A stretch of 46,610 nt of DNA from Clostridia bacterium (lineage in GTDB: Bacteria; Bacillota; Clostridia; Christensenellales; CAG-314), in assembly GCA_028698585.1 (NCBI GenBank), contig JAQVWG010000013.1, positions 1 to 46,610 of the forward strand, given 5' to 3'. Both the position numbers and the translations under genes were made by a program. The notes below the pieces were generated by a model. That model did no database searches, had not been told where the DNA came from, and was given only the letters and a program-made list of their open reading frames with translations. This document shows, piece after piece, positions 45,910 through 46,610 of this stretch (its first letter is position 1; every line of letters begins with the position of its first letter).

Positions 45910-46572
45910 ATGAAAGCAGAAAAAATCAGCAACAGAGGAACAATGTTTACGTTTAGACCGCTTGACAGGTGGGATATGCACTCTTATTGGATAGAGGGCA
46001 AGGACAATCATTACATTATTGATACGGCATGTGGTAGTCTAGACGCACAGGAAATTAAGGATTACGTGTTAAGCCACGCAGAACGCAAACCTTTCGTAGT
46101 AATCCTCACTCACCACCACTGGGACCACGTGTGGGGAACGGGGTGTTTTGACGCTAAGACTATTATCGCCAACAAGAAACTAATAGGCGATATGCTTAAA
46201 TACGGCGAGTATGAGATTAAGCACAATATACCCTATATTCGTGGGAAAGTGTGTGTTGCAACACCTACGTTACTGGTAGAAAATGACTTGACTATTGCTG
46301 AAGATAATCTATTCTTATTTACTTCGACAGGACATACAATCGATTGTCTATGCATACTGGATGGGCAAGACAGAGTACTATATGTAGGCGACAATATAGG
46401 CGATAGTATCGACAGCCCTCTGCCACACTTGGTAACGGGCAAGAGCGAGTACATTAACGCAGTCGAGTATATGAAATCGTTGGACTTCGATATCTTGTGT
46501 TCGGGTCATAACAGAGTCCTTGATAAGAGTTTTTTGGACAAAATCTTGTTAGCACTATCCAAGAAGAAATAA
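45910..46572 (+). CDS. Metallo-beta-lactamase-fold hydrolase
   Basis: 220 residues from ATG 45910 (AGGTGGG lies 10 bases upstream; the frame opens at GTG 45895). Zinc-site motifs: LTHHHWDHVWG (HxHxDH), TGHTIDC (His), YVGDNIGDS (bridging Asp) and SGHNRVL (last His). Substrate unknown; family members include glyoxalase II-like thioesterases and lactonases. Monocistronic as far as seen. Confidence 0.88.
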   Translation: MKAEKISNRGTMFTFRPLDRWDMHSYWIEGKDNHYIIDTACGSLDAQEIKDYVLSHAERKPFVVILTHHHWDHVWGTGCFDAKTIIANKKLIGDMLKYGEYEIKHNIPYIRGKVCVATPTLLVENDLTIAEDNLFLFTSTGHTIDCLCILDGQDRVLYVGDNIGDSIDSPLPHLVTGKSEYINAVEYMKSLDFDILCSGHNRVLDKSFLDKILLALSKKK

Positions 46573-46610
46573 TCCCTCGTCAATTTATCGTGTGCAACGG
46601 TCATTATTGA

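Overview
The window looks like chromosomal DNA from an anaerobic, AT-rich member of the Bacillota (class Clostridia or a close relative). The basis is a SpoIIE sporulation phosphatase, consensus TTGACA/TATAAT promoters, many U-tailed hairpin terminators, a complete lysine-fermentation gene set and an NAD-linked [FeFe]-hydrogenase. No species can be named from the sequence. I see no phage, transposase or CRISPR array.

Left part (1-21.2 kb): housekeeping genes with unusually long spacers. In order: tRNA-Ser(GGA); a Sfp-type phosphopantetheinyl transferase whose best start codon is ACG; a stand-alone GlmU acetyltransferase domain; a DUF368 membrane protein; a PepV-type dipeptidase divergent from gltX; an M18 aminopeptidase; an MFS transporter; a DUF2807-like lipoprotein; leuS divergent from a DUF1294 membrane protein; spoIIE; a 1.76-kb gap holding one small ORF with a strong ribosome-binding site but an ATT start; and a large GGDEF-EAL-PAS-PAS-GGDEF protein. 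Several spacers hold decayed tandem duplications of roughly 105-210 bp, one of them a copy of the gltX 3' end.

Middle part (21.2-32.7 kb, minus strand): lysine catabolism. Transcription order is kal, kce, kdd, kamA, kamD, kamE, atoD, atoA, preceded by a lysine riboswitch and a terminator. The 3' strand of the aptamer's P1 helix is also the 5' arm of the terminator, so lysine binding is predicted to prevent termination and switch the operon ON. Upstream lies DUF1284-kamB-kamC, the likely reactivation system for the B12-dependent lysine 5,6-aminomutase. The genes encode lysine to beta-lysine to 3,5-diaminohexanoate to 3-keto-5-aminohexanoate to 3-aminobutyryl-CoA plus acetoacetate, then crotonyl-CoA, with CoA transfer from butyryl-CoA. 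Butyryl-CoA dehydrogenase/Etf and a lysine permease are not in the window.

Right part (32.7-46.6 kb): an MscS channel and a 1096-residue repetitive membrane-anchored surface protein (minus strand), then a plus-strand hydrogenase region. First comes a sensory or accessory module (DRTGG, RsbW-like ATPase, H-cluster-like Fe-S protein, second DRTGG, PHP phosphoesterase). A separate promoter then drives hydC-like, HATPase, thioredoxin-like ferredoxin, hydB-like and hydA. The hydrogenase would reoxidise NADH and ferredoxin produced by amino-acid fermentation. A metallo-beta-lactamase-fold hydrolase closes the window.
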